Assembly: GCA_963806045.1 (NCBI GenBank) | Contig: CAWDWP010000016.1 | Coordinates: 128,680-192,679, forward strand | From: DATCHW01 sp963806045 | GTDB lineage: Bacteria > Bacteroidota > Ignavibacteria > Tepidaquicellales > Tepidaquicellaceae | DNA: 64,000 nucleotides | Direction: 5' to 3' | In this document: piece by piece, positions 1-9,284 of the stretch | Numbering within the stretch: the stretch's first letter is position 1 | How the letters are laid out: each line of letters opens with the position of its first letter | Made by a program: the position numbers and the translations under genes | Notes under the pieces: model-generated | The model's database searches: none | Told to the model about the DNA's origin: nothing | What the model saw: the letters and a program-made list of their open reading frames with translations, nothing else

Positions 1-2
1 GG

Positions 3-1679
3 GAATATTTTAAAATTGCAATCTCGCTCATATCTTTGATTTCTATAATATGGTGGTTAATTTTAAACTATTTAGATTATAAGGATTTTTTCTTCTTTGC
101 AAAAGAGACATCTAAAATTTATGATACCTACGGTTCGGTAAAATTCTTTCAGAAATTTATTCAATATCCGATTTTTATTTTTTATATTGCTCCAATTACC
201 AGTTTCTTCGCAATTAAAATAATCTGGGATTCTATTATGGGAAAAAACAACCATCTTTTAAAAGTGTTTGTTGTTTTTAACATATTAGAATTGATATTAC
301 TTATGCTTCAGGGCCTAGCCGGAACAGGCGGCACGAATATGATTTCACGATACGTTGTTGTAAATGCATTACTGTTTATTCCTTTGAGCGTTTATCAAAT
401 ATATAAATTCAGAAAATATATTACAGTTTTTATATTCACATCGATTTTAATCATCAACAGCATCTGGAGCTTTTATTATCCTCAGCCATTCCGCGAAGAT
501 ACATTTGAAATTGGTTATTTTGTGAAGTATTACTTAAATAACAAAAGTTTTAAAGATGAAGACAAAATTTATTTTGAAGAAATAGAAGGCTTCTATGATA
601 CATTCGCTGTCGAAGCACTTTCGAATAATCCTTCAAAATTCATACTCGGAAATTTACCAGCAACAATTTCTTCAATCGGAAAACCCAAAGGCAAGAAATC
701 CAGTAAACTCTCTGAGGAAGAAGTTAATATTCTCGATATTCGGAATTATCTTCAAAAAAATAAAATTAATCTGGCAATTGTCAAAAGCGACGGGTATGCC
801 GATAAACTTCGAAAAATGAATTTCAGGAGTGAGGAAATCGGTGATTACAAGATATTCTATATTAAAGAAAGGGAATCCAATCTAAATGATTCAACAGTAA
901 CACTTTTTGCAAATAATCTGTCAAACCTAGACAGTAATTCTGATAACATAAATTTCGGGAAACTCTTAGCCGTAAAAAATATAAAAATTGATAATACTAA
1001 TTTCGGTGTAAATCCACAGACTATTACATTAGATTTCTATTCAGTGAATAAAAATATTATAGACAGTTTAGAATATGATAATTATGAGTTTGACAGGTTT
1101 CATTCGATAATACAAATCAGGACAATGAAAAATGATTCATTGGTTTACGTTGAAAATAAAAGAATTTTTTCCGACAAGAATATTGAAGATCTATTAGCTT
1201 ATAATAATATAAGACAGATAATTGTAATTAAGCCATTTGCACTTTTATATTATACAAATAAATTTAGCGGTTCGCCATTTGAAAGCGGAGTTTATAATCT
1301 TGATTTAAGAATCAGAGATAATAAAAACAATAAAGATATATTAATGTATAAAGGCATAAAGCTTTTAAAACCAGATGTCCTGGAACTGTCAGTTAAGCAA
1401 GATTCACTGAAAACAAAAGCAGACAGTCTGAAAGCAAAACTTACAGATACACTTAAATTAAAATCCAAAACTATATCAACGGCAAAAAAAGATACGATAG
1501 TATATAATTACAGAATCGGGAGCATCGTTGCTGTTTTTCCGGATGCTAATTATGAAATATTGTTAAAGAAAAGTAATGTAGATGTTTATAAATTAATAGT
1601 TCAAAACGGATTGAAAGTTTTCTTTTCTCAGCGTTATCAGGGCGACCACTTCTTGAATTGGGTATTTACTTATTTTTAA
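3..1679 (+). CDS. Multipass membrane protein, 3' part (5' end outside window)
   Basis: The frame is open to the left edge, so the gene starts upstream; the TTG at 36 is only the first possible start inside the window. The visible 558 residues begin with about four or five hydrophobic helices (for example around YPIFIFYIAPI and YVVVNALLFIPLS). A soluble C-terminal part of roughly 390 residues follows, with a Lys/Ser/Leu-rich stretch near residues 460-490. A membrane N-terminus with a large soluble tail resembles membrane glycosyltransferases of the GT39/ArnT type, but no catalytic motif is visible because the N-terminus is missing. The function is therefore unassigned. No partner gene is visible on this strand. 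Confidence 0.6.
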   Translation, partial: EYFKIAISLISLISIIWWLILNYLDYKDFFFFAKETSKIYDTYGSVKFFQKFIQYPIFIFYIAPITSFFAIKIIWDSIMGKNNHLLKVFVVFNILELILLMLQGLAGTGGTNMISRYVVVNALLFIPLSVYQIYKFRKYITVFIFTSILIINSIWSFYYPQPFREDTFEIGYFVKYYLNNKSFKDEDKIYFEEIEGFYDTFAVEALSNNPSKFILGNLPATISSIGKPKGKKSSKLSEEEVNILDIRNYLQKNKINLAIVKSDGYADKLRKMNFRSEEIGDYKIFYIKERESNLNDSTVTLFANNLSNLDSNSDNINFGKLLAVKNIKIDNTNFGVNPQTITLDFYSVNKNIIDSLEYDNYEFDRFHSIIQIRTMKNDSLVYVENKRIFSDKNIEDLLAYNNIRQIIVIKPFALLYYTNKFSGSPFESGVYNLDLRIRDNKNNKDILMYKGIKLLKPDVLELSVKQDSLKTKADSLKAKLTDTLKLKSKTISTAKKDTIVYNYRIGSIVAVFPDANYEILLKKSNVDVYKLIVQNGLKVFFSQRYQGDHFLNWVFTYF

Positions 1680-1716
1680 TTATTAAAAATCAATTAATAA
1701 TTAATAATTAGTAATT

Positions 1717-1852
1717 AAAGAAAGAGCATAAAATAAAAGATTGGATAGGCAATATGATTACAAATTCAATTTATAATATATAAATAAAGAAAGAGCATGA
1801 AAGAAAGAATGGATAGCCAATGAGATTACAAAATCAATTATTAATATATAAT
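1717..1852. repeat. Two imperfect tandem copies of a 69-bp unit
   Basis: Copy 1 starts at 1717 and copy 2 at 1786. Both begin AAAGAAAGAGCAT and then share GGATAG-CAAT-, GATTACAAA-TCAAT and TAATATATA with a few substitutions. The unit is noncoding and lies between two convergent genes, directly before a GC-rich hairpin. Confidence 0.7.
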
Positions 1853-1856
1853 GAAC

Positions 1857-1882
1857 CCCACCTCCTTTTTTAAGGAGGTGGG
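1857..1882 (-). terminator. Strong 11-bp hairpin between convergent genes
   Basis: The arms CCCACCTCCTT (1857-1867) and AAGGAGGTGGG (1872-1882) pair perfectly around a short T/A loop. There is no long T run on either side. It sits 22 bp after the stop of the minus-strand gene at 1905 and about 180 bp after the plus-strand gene, so it may end either transcript. Confidence 0.6.
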
Positions 1883-1904
1883 AAGAGTTTTAAAGTAATT
1901 TTAT

Positions 1905-3530
1905 TTATTTCAGATAGACCATTCGTTTAATATCATTAAATTTATCGGAAGATATTTTATACATATAAATACCGCTTGCTAAATTATTTGCATCGAAGAG
2001 AACAGAATAATTACCTGCTTTGTGATAGGAGTTTTGTAAAACCTGAACTTCCCTACCAAGCAAATCATAAACAGCAATTTTATAGAATCCACTATTGGGG
2101 ACATCGTATTCTATCCTTGTTTGATTATTGAATGGATTGGGATAATTCTGGTATAGTTTGAATGAAACCGGGACAGTTCCGTTATTCGTAATTCCGGATG
2201 TGTTCCCTGCTGTATCTATGAAAACATTGTATAATTCTCCTCCATTTCCGAATGCACGGGCATGGACCTTTTTTCCACCTGCAATCGCGGATGTTCCATC
2301 GTCTGATACTGTGCAGTCGAATACAGAACCAGGAGTATTAATGGAAAAAATTGGAACCGGTGACATATCTGCAATTCTAAAAACTTCAAAGTCATCGTGT
2401 GCACTATTTAAATCGCCCCATGAACCACCAATTAATGTTTTGGAATTTTTTGATATAGCAACTGCTTGGACTTCATCACCTAAGCCGGCTAAAGTCCAGA
2501 TTGGAGTGGAATTAGACGAATTAAATAATTTTATTTTTCCATCAACCGTAGTAGAGGATACAAAATTGAGCGTACCACAAGCAATATATTGTCCATCATA
2601 CGAAATATCAACCGCTGTCATCCAGTTATAATAAGTTCCGGGAAGTTCCTGATCCAACCATAAGAAGTTATATGTCGAACCATTCCATTGAAAAACTCTC
2701 AGATAGCCCTGATAATTTATTAATGCGATCAAGTTTCCGTTACCGCTAATGCCTTGTTTTGTTTGTGTTCCGGCAGTATTTGAGGTCTGGAATATCATCT
2801 GACCGGTATAAGTTTTGAATACCCATACATTGCCATAAGTATTAACTATCACAAGAGAATCGTTTCCTGATATATTAATACCCTGAATAGCTGTAGGAAC
2901 TTTATATTTCCAGACCGAAATATTTGTATCTTTACTAAAACAAAAAATAGTGCTAGTATCATTTCTGTTAGCACAAGAAACAATGAATTTGCCGTCACTT
3001 GTAATGTCCAATGGACCCGCAGTTCCGGTATCAGGGAGTACAGTAAGGTCAAAATTAAAGATTGGAACATTGCTCTGACGGTTGAAGATATATATATTTG
3101 TATATATACCAGCCGCTATATAACCTGCTGTATCAGAAATTGCAATATAATTATACCATGTCTCCTGTGGGACTGAAGTATATTCCCATATAGGTGTATT
3201 GTTAGTATTCCCGTATAGAGATATTCTTTTTGAATTCAAATCCCAGGCATCAATACTATATTGACCATTTCCACTTATCTTCGTAAAGTCAGCTATAGCA
3301 ATCGGGTCTATGAAGTCCCATCTTATAAGGGAACCATTCGTGTTAGGATTATAAAAATCGAAGACAGAATATTGATTATCAATTTTTCCGTCAGCCCTTT
3401 GCGGAATAGTAACAATTTTGGACTGGATTGTATTTCCAAAACGGCTAAAAATTTCATTTTTACCAACTTTAACATTCTGAGAATATAAATTTGCAGCGAA
3501 AAGCAAAAATAAAATTAAATATTTTTTCAT
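1905..3530 (-). CDS. Secreted beta-propeller protein with T9SS type A sorting domain
   Basis: This 541-residue protein starts with a signal peptide (MKKYLILFLLFAANLYSQ). The body contains repeated beta-strand blades of WD40/PQQ-like type, with repeats such as ISGNGQYSIDAWD, ISGNDSLVIVN and ISGNGNLIALIN, roughly residues 60-430. The last 80 residues are a T9SS type A sorting domain with NYPNPFNNQTRIEYD, then YDLLGREVQVL and SGIYMYKI, ending in KRMVYLK. It is expected to cross the outer membrane through the type IX system and be anchored or released. The ligand is unknown. It is followed by a hairpin at 1857-1882. Confidence 0.85.
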   Translation of the reverse strand: MKKYLILFLLFAANLYSQNVKVGKNEIFSRFGNTIQSKIVTIPQRADGKIDNQYSVFDFYNPNTNGSLIRWDFIDPIAIADFTKISGNGQYSIDAWDLNSKRISLYGNTNNTPIWEYTSVPQETWYNYIAISDTAGYIAAGIYTNIYIFNRQSNVPIFNFDLTVLPDTGTAGPLDITSDGKFIVSCANRNDTSTIFCFSKDTNISVWKYKVPTAIQGINISGNDSLVIVNTYGNVWVFKTYTGQMIFQTSNTAGTQTKQGISGNGNLIALINYQGYLRVFQWNGSTYNFLWLDQELPGTYYNWMTAVDISYDGQYIACGTLNFVSSTTVDGKIKLFNSSNSTPIWTLAGLGDEVQAVAISKNSKTLIGGSWGDLNSAHDDFEVFRIADMSPVPIFSINTPGSVFDCTVSDDGTSAIAGGKKVHARAFGNGGELYNVFIDTAGNTSGITNNGTVPVSFKLYQNYPNPFNNQTRIEYDVPNSGFYKIAVYDLLGREVQVLQNSYHKAGNYSVLFDANNLASGIYMYKISSDKFNDIKRMVYLK

Positions 3531-3556
3531 ATTTTTATTTTTTAAATTTTTAAATA

Positions 3557-4411
3557 TTATTCTGCTAACAATTTCTTTTTACAATCTTCAAGGATAACTT
3601 TCTGTCCGGAATCTACTTCCGGATAATGTAAATCAAGCTTCGCCAGGGTATCATTGATTATTTGTGAGATTAATAATCGAGAGAACCATTTTACATCCGC
3701 CGGGACTATATACCAGGGGGAATACTTCGCGCTGGTTTCATTAATAGCTTCTTCGTAATATTTTTGATAATCGTCCCAGCATTCACGTTCCTTCAAATCT
3801 GATGCAGAAAACTTCCAGTTTTTTGAGGGATCATCCAATCTTTTAAGAAATCTCTTTTTTTGTTCTTTTTTAGACAAATGCAGGAAAAACTTAATTTGTA
3901 TTATTCCGTTTTGATAAAGATATTTTTCAAAATCTCTGATCTGTTCATATCTTTTATCCCAAATATTATTTTGAATAACTTCACGGGGAAGATTTTGATA
4001 ATTAATCAAATTATGAACTCTTGCAACAAGAACGTCTTCATAATGCGACCGGTTAAATACACCTATTCTTCCACGTTCAGGAAGACCCTTATTTATTCTC
4101 CATAAATAATCGTGATGCAATTCTTCCATAGAAGGTTGTTTAAAACTAATAACCTGGGTCCCCTGGGGATTTAAACCACTCATGACATGTTTTATGGCTC
4201 CATCTTTACCTGCAGCATCTAAAGCCTGGAAAATGATCAATAAGGCATAATTCCCTTGCGCAAAAAGTTTATCCTGATACTCTACCATCTTTAAGATATT
4301 CTCCCCTAATACTTCTTTCGCCTCTTCTTTAGACTTAAAATTACCTGTATCATCAGTACGAAAATCTGCAAGTTTGATTTTAGGTTCTGCTCTATATTCG
4401 TTTAATTTCAT
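3557..4411 (-). CDS. ppk2: Polyphosphate kinase 2 family nucleotide phosphotransferase
   Basis: Members of the PPK2 family move phosphate between polyphosphate and nucleotides in the cytoplasm. This 284-residue protein has the family Walker A sequence DAAGKDG at residues 65-71, the FNRSHYEDV segment near 119-127 holding the Walker B/catalytic Arg-Asp region, and a basic lid region with KKRFLKRLDDP and NWKFSASDL. The length fits single-domain PPK2 enzymes. Whether the preferred acceptor is AMP, ADP or GDP cannot be told from the sequence. It lies 26 bp upstream of the propeller gene and 22 bp after dapF, on the same strand. Confidence 0.93.
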   Translation of the reverse strand: MKLNEYRAEPKIKLADFRTDDTGNFKSKEEAKEVLGENILKMVEYQDKLFAQGNYALLIIFQALDAAGKDGAIKHVMSGLNPQGTQVISFKQPSMEELHHDYLWRINKGLPERGRIGVFNRSHYEDVLVARVHNLINYQNLPREVIQNNIWDKRYEQIRDFEKYLYQNGIIQIKFFLHLSKKEQKKRFLKRLDDPSKNWKFSASDLKERECWDDYQKYYEEAINETSAKYSPWYIVPADVKWFSRLLISQIINDTLAKLDLHYPEVDSGQKVILEDCKKKLLAE

Positions 4412-4433
4412 AAAATTTTAAACACTAATTTTG

Positions 4434-5270
4434 TTATAGAATTCTTTTTGCACTACCGGTCAAAGAAAGAGCTTTAATTGAATTATCGGATAATTCAAAA
4501 TTTACGATTAATTTTTCTCCGGATTGCGTTAATATTTTAACAGGTTTTGAAACATATTTAAGAACATTAGCTGCAATGGCAGCTGATAATGCACCGGTTC
4601 CGCAGGCAAGGGTTTCACCTTCGACACCTCTTTCATAACTCCGGATTTTTAGTTCTCCGTCAGAAGGATTCACGATTTCAATAAAATTAACATTGGCACC
4701 TTCCGGCATTAAATCTTTATGCATTCGAATATTTCTTCCCCATTCAATAATATCAACTTCTTCAATGTGTTTCACTATAGGATTCTCGATATCCTCAATA
4801 AATACAACAATATGCGGAGAGCCGACATCGAAATACGAAACTGTTAACATCTGCCACCATTCTGCAAAATGAACTTTCAGTTTAAATTTCAATTTAACTT
4901 TTGATGGTTTAGGGAAGCTCACTGAAATTGTTCCGTCTTCGAGGACTTTGCACTGATAAATTTTATTTACTGCTTCCAGGTTAATAAGGCTTTCTGATGA
5001 TAATTTATTATCGAGTAAATATTTAATAGTCGCTCTCAGCCCATTGCCACACAGCGCGTTACCAGTTCCATCTTTATTATAATAATTCATTTTGAAATCT
5101 GCAAAATCTGATTGTTCAACAAAAATAACACCATCAAGACCTGAGTTTCCATCTAAGGAAATAAATTCTTTGGTTATATTCTCAAAATTGTGAATAAAAT
5201 TCTCAAGATTATTAATTATGAGGAAGTCATTTCCGGCACCTGTATATTTTTGCATTTCAAAACTATACAT
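4434..5270 (-). CDS. dapF: Diaminopimelate epimerase
   Basis: DapF converts LL- to meso-diaminopimelate for lysine and peptidoglycan synthesis. The 278 residues match the family length. The N-terminal YTGAGNDFL is the first substrate-binding segment. The two catalytic cysteines are visible in ALCGNGLR and in ETLACGTGALS. ERGVEGET precedes the second cysteine, as in known DapF proteins. Translation could start at the annotated ATG or at the ATG five codons later, which gives MQKYTGAGND and is closer to most homologues. Confidence 0.96.
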   Translation of the reverse strand: MYSFEMQKYTGAGNDFLIINNLENFIHNFENITKEFISLDGNSGLDGVIFVEQSDFADFKMNYYNKDGTGNALCGNGLRATIKYLLDNKLSSESLINLEAVNKIYQCKVLEDGTISVSFPKPSKVKLKFKLKVHFAEWWQMLTVSYFDVGSPHIVVFIEDIENPIVKHIEEVDIIEWGRNIRMHKDLMPEGANVNFIEIVNPSDGELKIRSYERGVEGETLACGTGALSAAIAANVLKYVSKPVKILTQSGEKLIVNFELSDNSIKALSLTGSAKRIL

Positions 5271-5328
5271 ACAATAATTGAAAAAATTAAGTTATCTAAA
5301 TTTAAATACGATTTAACTCAAATAAAAG

Positions 5329-7863
5329 TTAAAATGTTCCATATACACCGCGACCACTTGTTTGTTTTGTTACTTTAATATCATTCAGTTGGGGCGCTTT
5401 TATTCTTATTTCTAATCTAAATCCTCTGAAAAAACCTGTAGGATACCAGTTGAAATTCATTTCCCATGAATTAAGATCCCGATATGCAGTGATATAAGGA
5501 GCGGAAACCTGCTTATTTACCAAATCATATCCCCCTGTAAAAGTGAATTTCCATTTGGGAGTAAGACTGAATACAATTGTAGTACTTAGGTTCGATGTTC
5601 TTGATGTAATAAAAGGGGTAGGTTTGAACTCAGAAAAATTGTAATTTATAGTTCCTGAAACGGGTATATCAACTACAGCTTTGTCAGGATATTTATCCTC
5701 TTTAGATTTTGATTTGGCGGTATCTGATGTTAATTTTTCATAATTCCGGATATTAAAGTTATATGATGTCGATAAATTAATATTGAAAGATGTCATATCA
5801 GCAATCTTTTTGTCTGTTGACCAGAGGAACTGATTTATTCTCGAATTAACAGACTGATCAAATTTATAAAAATTAAATGTTGCACCTCCGCCAATATTAA
5901 GAAGATTTCCGATTTGTGTTCTGAAATCAGTACGTAAATCGGACAGTTTCAGTGAATCAGCAGCAAAATTATAGTTAATGCCGAAATTAATATTTATAAG
6001 CTGAAATTTATTTTCTGTAGTATCATTTACCCTAGTTTTCATTTCAAATAAATTTCCAAAATTAAATTGTAACGACTGGCTTTCACCTATCGGAGCACCA
6101 CCGTATAATTCTTTTTCAAATAGAGAATATTTCACTATATTACCGGAAGCGTCTCTGTATTTACCGTAGTAGCCAAAAGCATCAGATGAGAAGTCAGGAG
6201 AATAGACATAGCTGACAGAAGGTGTGATAGTGTGTTTAATTCCCGTAATGTTAAATAAATTCGGTTTAAAGATACCGATGAGTTTTGTATTTAATGAAAT
6301 TCCAGTCTGGAAATATCTGACAGCTTTAAATCCATCATTATCCTGAACCTGAACAGTGCTATCGAGCGGATTAAAAGATTTGGTGATATATTTTAAATAC
6401 CAAAGTTCTGTATAATTCAGAAACGGTCTGAAATTAATTGTTTTACTACTCGGTGAAAAATTGAGGTTAACATTATGCTGAACTCCATATCTTGAATCTC
6501 TGTAAGTACTGTCAAGCCGCCCCAGATAGTCGTTTACAGTTCTCTTAATTCTATCATTTCTGAAAGAACCGCTGTATGAATAAGAAAAATACTCGTAGAA
6601 TTTCAGATTATCTACAGCTGCTAAATCTTTACGGAAGGGATAATTCTCTGAAATTGAGAAATTAAATGAAGGACGCCGTTCAAGAACATCTCCATTCTGA
6701 AGATTCTGATCACGGTAATAATTTAACGTCGCTGAGAACGGAGTACCTTCCCAATATTTTGATAATGTGAGGTTTGAAACAACGTTTTGTTGTAATAATT
6801 CACCTAACCTGTTACTGTTATTATCATAATAACTTTTACCGCTGACAAATGATAAATTTCCGCTTAATGATGTCGTCGGGTCAATTTTTTGGTTGTGTGT
6901 CAAGTTCAAAGCCCAGGCATCAGAAGAAAATTTATCAAGGTCTTTGGTTTCACCAACTCTAATTCTTGAATACCCTCCATTGATTTCCCCATTAAAATTA
7001 TATTTGAGAGCATATCTGAACCTTCCGCTTAAATCAATTCTGCCTTTAGAAAACCAGCTTGCCGTACTATTAACATCCAAATAATCATTTATTGCCCAGA
7101 AATATCCAAATCTTGAAAAATAAACTCCGTAGGTTGCATCATTTCCATAAGTTGGCGGTATGATTCCCGATGACCTGCCAGTACGATTAGGAAAAACAGC
7201 AAATGGAATCCAGAAAACCGGAACACCCTCAATATAAAGAAAAACAGATTGTGCTATTATTTTGTCTTTAGGTATCATTTTCATTTTGGGAGAAAAGAAA
7301 TAATATTCAGGGTCTATCCTCTCCGTCGAAGTTGTGTATAAGCCATTTTGTATAAAATAAACCTGAGAGTTCACTTTTTTTATTTTGTCCCCGAAATAAT
7401 ATCCGACATCTGCATCTGAGTAACCCATTGAAACTGTTCCCTGTTGATTTTCAAAGCTATACGTAAGTTTGGAGCCCTCATATTTGTCACTACCCTGAAA
7501 CATCAATGGCGGTTGAATTATATTCCCCTGCCCGGAAGAATCAATACCTGTTGCTTCAAGAATTTTAGTATCCTGATTGACAATTATTTGCCCGGCATTA
7601 AGTTTTAAATCTTTATAAAGAAGAACACCATTATAAAACAAATGTATAGTTTTTTCTTTTATATTGAACACGGCTGAATCCCTTGCAGAATAATCAATTA
7701 CGGCATCAATATCGGATTTAATCTGTTTAGAAGTGTCAATTAAGGTTTTTAAAGAATCCCTGTTTGCAATAGTGTCTTTGATATTTAAAGAATCTTTTCC
7801 AATTTGAGAAAAAGATATAGCGGGCATTAAAAGAAGAAACAATATGTAAAAGTATCTTTGCAA
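5329..7863 (-). CDS. lptD: LptD-like LPS-assembly outer membrane protein
   Basis: The 844-residue protein has a signal peptide (MQRYFYILFLLLMPAISFSQ). An N-terminal OstA/LptA-like beta-jellyroll region follows at about residues 50-190 (NIKEKTIHLFYNGVLLYKD, LNAGQIIVN). The conserved segment VPVFWIPFAVFPNRTGRSSG begins the LptD barrel. The rest is aromatic-rich alternating strand sequence of a large beta-barrel. LptD inserts lipopolysaccharide into the outer leaflet. The size fits the longer Bacteroidota-type LptD. The other Lpt genes are not in the window; KdsB at 39.8 kb supports LPS synthesis in this organism. Confidence 0.88.
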   Translation of the reverse strand: MQRYFYILFLLLMPAISFSQIGKDSLNIKDTIANRDSLKTLIDTSKQIKSDIDAVIDYSARDSAVFNIKEKTIHLFYNGVLLYKDLKLNAGQIIVNQDTKILEATGIDSSGQGNIIQPPLMFQGSDKYEGSKLTYSFENQQGTVSMGYSDADVGYYFGDKIKKVNSQVYFIQNGLYTTSTERIDPEYYFFSPKMKMIPKDKIIAQSVFLYIEGVPVFWIPFAVFPNRTGRSSGIIPPTYGNDATYGVYFSRFGYFWAINDYLDVNSTASWFSKGRIDLSGRFRYALKYNFNGEINGGYSRIRVGETKDLDKFSSDAWALNLTHNQKIDPTTSLSGNLSFVSGKSYYDNNSNRLGELLQQNVVSNLTLSKYWEGTPFSATLNYYRDQNLQNGDVLERRPSFNFSISENYPFRKDLAAVDNLKFYEYFSYSYSGSFRNDRIKRTVNDYLGRLDSTYRDSRYGVQHNVNLNFSPSSKTINFRPFLNYTELWYLKYITKSFNPLDSTVQVQDNDGFKAVRYFQTGISLNTKLIGIFKPNLFNITGIKHTITPSVSYVYSPDFSSDAFGYYGKYRDASGNIVKYSLFEKELYGGAPIGESQSLQFNFGNLFEMKTRVNDTTENKFQLININFGINYNFAADSLKLSDLRTDFRTQIGNLLNIGGGATFNFYKFDQSVNSRINQFLWSTDKKIADMTSFNINLSTSYNFNIRNYEKLTSDTAKSKSKEDKYPDKAVVDIPVSGTINYNFSEFKPTPFITSRTSNLSTTIVFSLTPKWKFTFTGGYDLVNKQVSAPYITAYRDLNSWEMNFNWYPTGFFRGFRLEIRIKAPQLNDIKVTKQTSGRGVYGTF

Positions 7864-7884
7864 ATTCAGAAATAAAATACCTGA

Positions 7885-8343
7885 TTATTTGAGAACAACA
7901 TCATTTGGTAACTCATCAATATCATCCTCATTGCGGGGAAATTCTCTGGCAAGTATTGAACCAATAGAATTTAACAGATTAATAATGCCATCTTTGAAAT
8001 TATCTTTTGAGAAATGTCCGCTTAATTCAGCGGCAATATTTTCCCAAGCTTGAAAATCAACTTTACTATTTATTCCTTCGTCAGCAATAATTTCAAATTT
8101 CTTATCTTTAAATAATATCATAACCAGCACACCAGTACGGTGTTTAGTTTTTTCCATTCCAAGCTTGTAGAATTCTTTTACAGCAAGTTCTCTTGAAGAG
8201 TTTTTCTTTTCATGCCATTCTATTTTATATTTCACATAGAGCCTTAGTTCCCCCGAAGTGGTTTTTTCAATTTCTTTAATTACATCCGCAATCTCCTGAA
8301 AGTCTGATTTGGAAAGATATTTTTTAATATAATTTATAAACAT
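7885..8343 (-). CDS. TPM-domain protein, soluble
   Basis: This 152-residue protein is a single TPM domain (TLP18.3/Psb32/MOLO-1 family). IKEIEKTTSGELRLYVKY near residue 22 and TGVLVMILFKDKKFEIIADEGI are the characteristic strands. It has no clear signal peptide. The next gene upstream on this strand (8367) encodes a second TPM protein with a signal peptide and membrane helix; the pair is common in Bacteroidota-like genomes. The biochemical role in bacteria is not settled. The C-terminus is acidic (EDDIDELPND). Confidence 0.85.
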   Translation of the reverse strand: MFINYIKKYLSKSDFQEIADVIKEIEKTTSGELRLYVKYKIEWHEKKNSSRELAVKEFYKLGMEKTKHRTGVLVMILFKDKKFEIIADEGINSKVDFQAWENIAAELSGHFSKDNFKDGIINLLNSIGSILAREFPRNEDDIDELPNDVVLK

Positions 8344-8366
8344 AAAATTAAATTTTAATTTAAGAT

Positions 8367-9155
8367 TTACCAGCTGCCGCTTGCACCACCGCCGCCAAAG
8401 GAGCCCCCACCGCCGGAGAAGCCGCCAAACGAGCCTCCGCTGCTTCCAGAACTACCTCCTGAGCCCCATCCGCCCCAAAATCCTCCACCCATACCTCCTC
8501 CGGTATAATGTCTTCTCCCAAATCCAAAGATTCTTTGAATGATAGAAATGAATATCATTAAGAAGATAAAACCAAATATTAAGAAGATAAATATTGGAAG
8601 CCCGAAGCAAATATTTTGATTTGAATTATTTTTACTATCAGTATTTTTATACTCGTTCTTTGTTGCGAGGATAATTGCGTCCACCCCTTTCGTAATTCCT
8701 TCATAATATTTTCCTTCACGAAAACCCGGTGTGACTTCGTTTCTGAGTATCGAAGAAGATGTTGCATCGGTTAACACTCCTTCAAGCCCATATCCAACTT
8801 CTATTCTCATTTTTTTGTCTTTCAAAGCGATAAGAAGGAGAACGCCATTATTTTTATCTTTTTTTCCTATTTTATTTGCAGTAGCAATTTTATAAGCAAC
8901 AGTTTCGAGCGGCTCTCCATTCAGCGATTCAATTACATAAACGATAATCTGATTGCTGGTCTGTTTTTCAAAATCTACAAGTTTTTTCAGAAGTGCATTA
9001 ATCTGATCGGAGGAAAGCGTGTTAGTTTCATCTACAACGTATTTTTTAATGACCGTTGGATTTTCCGAAAGGGATTTTTCAGTATTTGTTTGCGGGAAAG
9101 AATTGATGAAAGGAACCGCAAGCAAAATCAATATTAAAATTATTCTATTAAGCAC
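8367..9155 (-). CDS. TPM-domain membrane protein with Gly/Ser-rich tail (YgcG type)
   Basis: The protein is 262 residues. An N-terminal signal sequence is followed by a TPM domain at about residues 35-165 (YVVDETNTLSSDQINALL, QIIVYVIESLNGEPLE, GVLLLIALKDKKMRIEVGYG, LEGVLTDATSS). A single transmembrane helix (about 180-205) and a tail of GGG and SGGSFGGGG repeats ending in GASGSW complete it. This is the YgcG-like architecture: extracytoplasmic TPM, membrane anchor, glycine-rich cytoplasmic tail. It lies 23 bp upstream of the soluble TPM gene and probably shares its transcript. Confidence 0.9.
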   Translation of the reverse strand: MLNRIILILILLAVPFINSFPQTNTEKSLSENPTVIKKYVVDETNTLSSDQINALLKKLVDFEKQTSNQIIVYVIESLNGEPLETVAYKIATANKIGKKDKNNGVLLLIALKDKKMRIEVGYGLEGVLTDATSSSILRNEVTPGFREGKYYEGITKGVDAIILATKNEYKNTDSKNNSNQNICFGLPIFIFLIFGFIFLMIFISIIQRIFGFGRRHYTGGGMGGGFWGGWGSGGSSGSSGGSFGGFSGGGGSFGGGGASGSW

Positions 9156-9228
9156 TTATATATTATTAATTTATATTATATAAAGTTGATAAAAACAAAT
9201 ATCATAATAAATATAAAAATTTTAAGCA

Positions 9229-9264
9229 TAAAAAAAGCGGTCTGAATCAAATTCCAGACCGCTT
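9229..9264 (-). terminator. Intrinsic terminator after the exbB-exbD-exbD genes
   Basis: On the minus strand, AAGCGGTCTG and CAGACCGCTT form a 10-bp stem with a 10-nt loop, followed by a run of about seven T. It lies 20 bp after the stop codon of the last exbD gene, as expected for the end of that transcript. Confidence 0.9.
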
Positions 9265-9284
9265 AAATCTAAAAATCAATATTG

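Noticed and set aside
2158..2631. 157-residue plus-strand ORF
   Set aside because: Antisense to the T9SS propeller gene, no domain, no ribosome-binding site.
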